Positions 58,755 to 64,000 of a stretch of DNA of 64,000 nt are shown here, piece by piece. The translations under genes were made by a program, and so were the position numbers. Each line of letters starts with the position of its first letter. Position 1 is the first letter of the stretch. Source of the stretch: Amaurobius ferox (lineage: Eukaryota > Arthropoda > Arachnida > Araneae > Amaurobiidae). Under the pieces are notes generated by a model. It worked only from the letters and a program-made list of their open reading frames with translations, had not been told where the DNA came from and did no database searches. The stretch is taken from contig OX578140.1 in the NCBI GenBank assembly GCA_951213105.1, positions 117,907,653 to 117,971,652 of the forward strand, in the 5' to 3' direction.

Positions 58755-59790
58755 TTGATTCCAATAGATGCCAAAATATGTGCTAATATAACCGGGCTTT
58801 TAATGTTTGTTCTACTATTTCGTCTTTACACAGTGAAATTGATTTTATCCTTAAACTTGGTCAGGATGCCGGTTACTCTTTTGAGTTTGTTTATAAAATC
58901 TTTTCAAATATTTGCCATAATTTTATTCAACCCAATTCTAAATTCATTCCCATTAATGAATGTTTGCCGTTTAAAGCTAGTTTTCCGTGCCACCCATAAA
59001 TTTTTCATCCCCTTATCAAATTCAAATTTTGTATCGAGTTTAATTTTAGACCCGCTCACTGAAAAATTTAGGGATAAAGATAACTTTAAAAGCCATGCTG
59101 TGGTATATGTAGTATCCCTTCTTTTCCCAGATAATATTTATAAGTTTCATATTGGTAGCACTAAACGCTAGGTTGGTATACAGTTGACTGAACATAATAG
59201 GGATGTTAAGAAAGGTAGGCAATAGACAGCTCTTGCCCAATTAGTGATTAATGATAACTTTCAATCCCTTTTCAAAAATTCCTTTCTTTTGATCAGCTGT
59301 AATAACTCCCAGTCTATTTTACTCTATGAATTCCTCTTTATTTATCTATATCGCACATCTATCTGCAATTTTGACCCTGTCAATGTTTTAAGTTATGCCT
59401 GGCGACTCGTTCTCGACTCCATGCAAGTCAAACCTTTACAAAGTTACCTCTAAAATATAAAGTATTAAAAAAAGAAAAGAAAAAATTTGTTTTCTTACTT
59501 ATGTATATTTGTGTTTAAACTGGATTATGACAATTTGTCTTTCTTGTATTTGTAATTTTGTAAAATTTAAATCTGTTTCTGGTGATTTTGTGTGGATGCA
59601 TTAAACATAGTTAGTAGTGATGCCAATTTTGTAATATGTAAATTCAACTTGCCGGTAGTGTATATAAGCATATTAGCATAATTTTTTATTTAATGCTACT
59701 GAGGAAGGGTATGATGATGAAAGTGCTCCGGCTTTTATATTATATGTACATCTGATGGATGTTTTAATAAAATGACGATTAAAATCTAAT
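58755..59790 (+). pseudogene. Second Penelope-like 3' part with GIY-YIG domain
   Basis: In shifting frames the + strand reads SEIDFILKLGQDAGYSFEFV near 58830, VVYVVSLL...YKFHIGSTKR near 59095-59170 (GIY-YIG), then 59244-59453 with LFKNSFLLISCNNSQSILL, ICNFDPVNVLSYAWRL and a stop. This parallels 52278-52735 closely in order and sequence, so both copies come from one family. Several stops and shifts make it dead. The 3' flank carries a hammerhead-like core and an AATAAA-containing tail near 59768. Confidence 0.83.
59694..59733 (+). ncRNA. Decayed hammerhead-like motif
   Basis: CTGAGGA (59699-59705, exact CUGANGA consensus), GAAA (59719-59722) and GTGCTC followed by CGGC occur in the same order as in the 52-kb copy. 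Stem I and stem II are poorly paired, so activity is unlikely. Confidence 0.5.
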
Positions 59791-62239
59791 GATTTGTCAT
59801 TTATTTATTATTTAAATCGATGACAATTAACACATGAATTTTAAAATTCATCGGCAAATAACTATATAACTAAATGAAAATGTTTTTAAACTTCAAATTG
59901 GATATAACAAATAAATATCTATTTTTGCATTTTGTATAAGGTGGCATGATGTTCAGACTCATCTTAAAATAAATGGTATCTATTATTTTAAATCATTTGT
60001 AAAATACATCGCATACCAGATATATATATATATTTGCTCCAGAAGTGAAAAATTTGGCATCAAGCAACGTAAACAGACAGGTATCAGTACAGATAATGAA
60101 GTAACAGAGCCTTTAGTGTCAAATTGCATATTATATGAAACACGACTAATTGCTAATTGAATGTGGCAAAAGAGTCTGTATGACTCAATGTTGGTCAAAT
60201 GTTCACATGCAGCTGATGATGGTGCAGGGGTACTTTGTTCAAAAAAGAAAACACTGAAAAATTTTAACGTCCAGAAAAAAAAGATAAAAAAATCATTTCT
60301 ACAATTGTACAAGTACCACTCTATATTTTCTTCTGGTTCATAAATATTAGTTAATGATGAACTAGAAGAAAATATAACTATGATGAAATATAACATGATA
60401 CCTCAATGAGCAACCCAAAATTATATTTATACGATAATGTAATGTTTGGAATTTGAAAAATTTTGTACTTCCATTACCATGATAAATTTCAATTTTTTGA
60501 CACTTTATTACAGATATTTTACAAACTAGTTTAAAAATATAATAAACTACTACTCCTTTATGCACTCTATTTTATGCAGAATTTTTATATTTGCAGTTCA
60601 GCTGAATTTGCAATAAAAGGAGCATATGCTGAATACCATGTCCCAAAAATGTCCTTTTGTTACAACATTTTAAACAAGAATATTTAATAAAGCTACTAAT
60701 TGAAAAATTTAATTTTGTATTTTTTTGTACAATGTTATAAGAAGCATATAGGTTCACTATTCAGTTTTCTGGATAACCACTAATTTTATTAGTTAAAATT
60801 TAGAATAAACTGGTTCAGTTCGACAAATTTTTCTTCTATTACTGAAGGAATCCATACTTATAGAATTAATATTTCAAGAATATATTTTAATGCCATGTTT
60901 TATATAAGGCTATATAATTTATGGATACGATGATTAATGCTGGAATGTTAAATCTCCATGGGCCATGGCAATGTAGTATTAAACTTTTCATATATTTGGT
61001 TTAATATAATAGTATAAAAATGCATTGAAATGCTTTCAAGGGCGATAACAGGATTCTATAAAATGTGATGAACGTATTATTGATTGATGTTTGTTATGGA
61101 TATTATATTATTCTACAAGATTCAATCCTTAGCTAAGATAGTATTGGGAGACTGTGCATCTTGATTACTCTATAAAAAACGGTGCAATTTTCGATTATAG
61201 CTCTAGTTTTTCTCCCGTTGTTTAAATTTGAACTCTTTAATTAGTTGCTTCACTGTAAAATATTTAACCAATGTAGTCAAATAACTATAAATAAATTTTT
61301 CATTCTTATTTTCAGATAAATAAGTAAGTGCAGCACCATCTTGCACTTATTTGTATCTTAGAATATTTGTATTCATGAAGCACAATTTTGGGAACGCCGA
61401 CTGCAAACTCTCCAATGTTTTCATGCAATATTACCTACTGTTAAAAAAAATGTGTATTGCACGCATTTATTACCATTTAACATAATCTGTCTGCAAGTTA
61501 CATTTTAATGCATTTACTGATAAGGTGCAAAGCTCAAGAGAAATTTTCTAACGTACAGCATCCAAAACTTACAGAAATTTTTTTTTCACTTTGTATTGCC
61601 AATTGACCGCTGAAACCGAGCCCAATAAATAAGCAACAGCGTTATAAGAATTACAATTTTAAGCTTTATAGGAATAGTGGAGTTGTGCTAGAAATGTATC
61701 AAATACAATACTTACCCTTATTTACATTTTTTCCCTATATTTTTGAAGTAACAAAGTGTTTTTATTTACATACACAGCTAGGGTTGCTGTGCTACTGATC
61801 TTACGCCAATATTGTCGGGCATTGGCTGCACAAATGACCGAAAGTTCGCCAGCCACTGTAAATCGCATTATCATATAAACGTGCAAATTACTGAATAAAG
61901 TATAAAACCATTGAATTTACATGATTAAGCTAAACCCCTATTTTCTCCTGTGGTCAGAAAATGTAAAATATTCGGTGTAGGAAATAAGAAAACGGCTTTT
62001 AAAGTACTCCGATCGCTATCCGACGCCTCTATAGCGCCATCTATTTCACAGCTGTAAAACTAAAACTTTATAATTTTGTTTGAGTATTTTATTTATAGAT
62101 AATTAATTAATTGATATTATACGAATTTTCTGACCACACAAGAAACTACATATATCATTCTATCACTCGTACAAATTCCAAAAGGATTTGCACAGCCGTT
62201 CTTTTGCGGTTATGATAATAGGAATGGCCTATACTTTAA
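59791..62239. other. Intergenic AT-rich sequence
   Basis: No gene or element was recognised. Confidence 0.5.
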
Positions 62240-62299
62240 CATGGGTGGAAAACGACCGAAAACCGCCTTAAGGCGGTTTTCGGTCGTTTTCCACCCATG
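62240..62299. repeat. Perfect 60-bp palindrome
   Basis: CATGGGTGGAAAACGACCG at the left continues to a CTTAAG centre and returns as an exact inverted copy, with no spacer. A 30-bp arm could form a cruciform or a very stable RNA hairpin. Confidence 0.97.
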
Positions 62300-62617
62300 A
62301 CCGGTGCAGGGGCGCAAATGAGAAACTTCAAAAGGTATACGCAGAATTGGGAGTTTTGAAAGACATAATTTGGATTTAGAAGAGAAATTAAAGGTGTCCG
62401 ATTAAAGAAATTTTGATAAATCGTTCGGTATACTGCAAAAGGTTTGATGAATGACATTCCATTTTTGGGTGTATAGGAATTCGAAAAAAAAAAAAAAAAG
62501 GTTTTTTTTCTCCTTTTCGGGTTTTTAACGGGGATATTAGATAAAATTTTTGTATAGGTGTAATAAGATACAGAAAATGAATATTTGATAATACATGGCA
62601 TGGCAATTCGGAGGGAA

Positions 62618-62855
62618 GATTAAATTTTAAGGATAGGAAACTTTTACGTGTGGATTGGAATAAAGATTAAGAAAATAAAGATTAAGATAAATTGGTAGAA
62701 AATGAATATAAAATCTAAAGGAAAGGAGATTTTTACGTGTGAGTTAGAATAAAATAAAGGTTAGGATGAATTGGTAGAAAATGAATATAAAATCTAAAGG
62801 AAAGGAAATTTTTACGTCTGAGTTGAATGAAAATAAAGATTAAGGATGATTTTAT
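62618..62855. repeat. Tandem repeat, about 80-90-bp units (three copies)
   Basis: Copies of TTTTACGTGTG-GTT-GAATAAA separated by ATTGGTAGAAAATGAATATA; TTTTTACGT recurs near 62642, 62730 and 62809. Confidence 0.85.
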
Positions 62856-63039
62856 AGAGAATGTATATAGATATAAAAAAAAGTATTTCGGGGATAGTTA
62901 AGGAAGTAAGAAATGTTTTTAATAAGGTTATGACGAGGTGTAAATAAATTTTTTCATGATAGGAATTTTTGTAATCGTTTAATGGTAATGTAATTTTTTC
63001 TGAGAGAGAGAGATTTTTCAATTTTTGAGTGTCTGTATG

Positions 63040-63460
63040 TATGTTCTTTGGCCTGTGTGTAAACTTATCTCCAGCAGTACGTCTGGAAAGATACGGACAA
63101 CGAGGAGCAGTGACATCTCTACAGCGGACTTACGAGAAGCGACACCCTATGCCAGATCCTGAGGTGCGATTGCAACCCACCGAAGCAGGGGCGTGCCAGA
63201 TACACCAGACTTGATGTACTGGACATCACACGGTACTCCGAGCTCATCCAGTGGCGTTAGGCCATATTTGGGACCATTTACACTATATAATATGATGAAG
63301 TGCAGTGAACCTCCATTCGTGTCACAACAACGTGTTTTTCCTGTATGAGGAGTACAAACTTTGCTAACTACAGTGTGTACGTAAAGTTCAATGACATTTG
63401 CTCAGACTTTAAACGTGGGAACGTGAACTATGAACTTGCTAGAAAACATGTGCTGGAGTT
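63040..63460. other. GC-richer unclassified segment
   Basis: A balanced-composition stretch (CCAGCAGTACGTCTGG, GAAGCAGGGGCGTGCCAG) contrasts with the AT-rich flanks. No long ORF or known motif is visible; it could be an LTR, a UTR or part of a retroelement. Confidence 0.45.
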
Positions 63461-63769
63461 TTGGTGTTAACAGAATGAACTGGGCACAATAAAACTTTTG
63501 ACGTTCAACAAAACATTTAGGAAAAAACTGTTACATGATTTTGCAATCTGAATTTCAGAAATTATTATTATTATTACTTTGTTTTTTTATTGTATGGCTA
63601 ATATGTATTCTTTTTTTGAAGTGGATGTTTCAATGGTATATGTTGTTTTTATAGTTACAGTCTTTCTTTTGATACAGTGGGTTTTTTTTCCAAAAAAAAA
63701 AAAAAAGAAAACATAGGAAAGGAGAGTGAATGTTACATAGTGTTTTACAAAAATATGTAACATTGCTAA

Positions 63770-64000
63770 AGAGTGGAGAAGATGGCGACCTACAAAAGAT
63801 GGCCCCTGGCTTTTCACGCAATAGGTATAAGGTTCCCTCCTGGCCACCCGCAAAGGGAAGGGTCAGTGGAGCTTGGACTGCATGTGGGTGGTCCAGCACA
63901 AGATGAAGGAAGACGCATCCGGGGGGTAAGCGGTCGTTGGGGGCGCAGTTAAGCCCGGGGGTTCACGCAGGAGCGTGGGATCCCAGCCAGCAATAATTCA
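63770..64000. other. GC-rich unclassified segment at window end
   Basis: Contains GATGGCGACC, a GGGGGCGCAGTTAAGCCCGG segment and GGAGCGTGGGATCCCAGCC. It is probably the edge of another element or gene that continues beyond the window. Confidence 0.4.

Noticed and set aside
59983..60396. 137-codon minus-strand ORF
   Set aside because: Low-complexity, no family motif, AT-rich composition; likely a chance ORF.

Overview
The window is AT-rich eukaryotic nuclear DNA. It holds two conserved protein genes, very long introns and a dense layer of decayed mobile elements. The mix of elements (Tc1/mariner, pogo-like, Merlin, hAT-like, Penelope-like, copia-like, an unclassified DDE transposase, and tRNA- and 5S-headed SINEs) suggests an arthropod. 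The mariner transposase type and the gene style fit a chelicerate such as a spider, but that is inference. No prokaryotic features are seen. A 200-base assembly gap lies at 53501-53700.

Region 1 (1-28.1 kb) is the 3' two thirds of GTF2H3, the p34 subunit of TFIIH, on the + strand. Eight exons were assembled by reading splice sites against the known protein family: 1712-1777, 7104-7162, 7240-7314, 9531-9584, 12171-12239, 26569-26704, 26827-26863 and 27988-28063. The 5' exons lie outside the window. The first intron looks like a minor-spliceosome (U12) intron, with a perfect GTATCCTTT donor and an apparently non-canonical AT 3' end. The 14.3-kb fifth intron is a pile of insertions: a Penelope-like reverse transcriptase, a copia-like gag/protease with a mariner inside it, and a pair of about 2-kb LTR-like direct repeats, one of them interrupted by a tRNA-headed SINE.

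Region 2 (28.1-44.1 kb) is intergenic. It contains a pogo-like non-autonomous element, a dead Tc1 transposase, short tandem repeats, and a 616-codon DDE-type transposase-like ORF surrounded by repeated GTCCCACACGTGAC motifs. Next to that ORF are a 529-bp near-perfect palindrome and a Merlin element, whose ends resemble each other and which both have 8-bp target duplications.

Region 3 (44.1-46.1 kb) is COG8, the conserved oligomeric Golgi complex subunit 8, as one uninterrupted ORF on the - strand. A CCAAT/CRE/GC-box cluster lies about 0.55 kb upstream.

Region 4 (46.1-64 kb) is intergenic. It holds MITEs, two Penelope-like 3' ends with GIY-YIG endonuclease coding and hammerhead-ribozyme-like motifs, a 5S-rRNA-headed SINE with a 14-bp target duplication, inverted repeats, a perfect 60-bp palindrome and GC-richer unclassified sequence at the right edge. 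The two host genes are functionally unrelated (transcription/DNA repair and Golgi trafficking). The window is chiefly informative about element biology.
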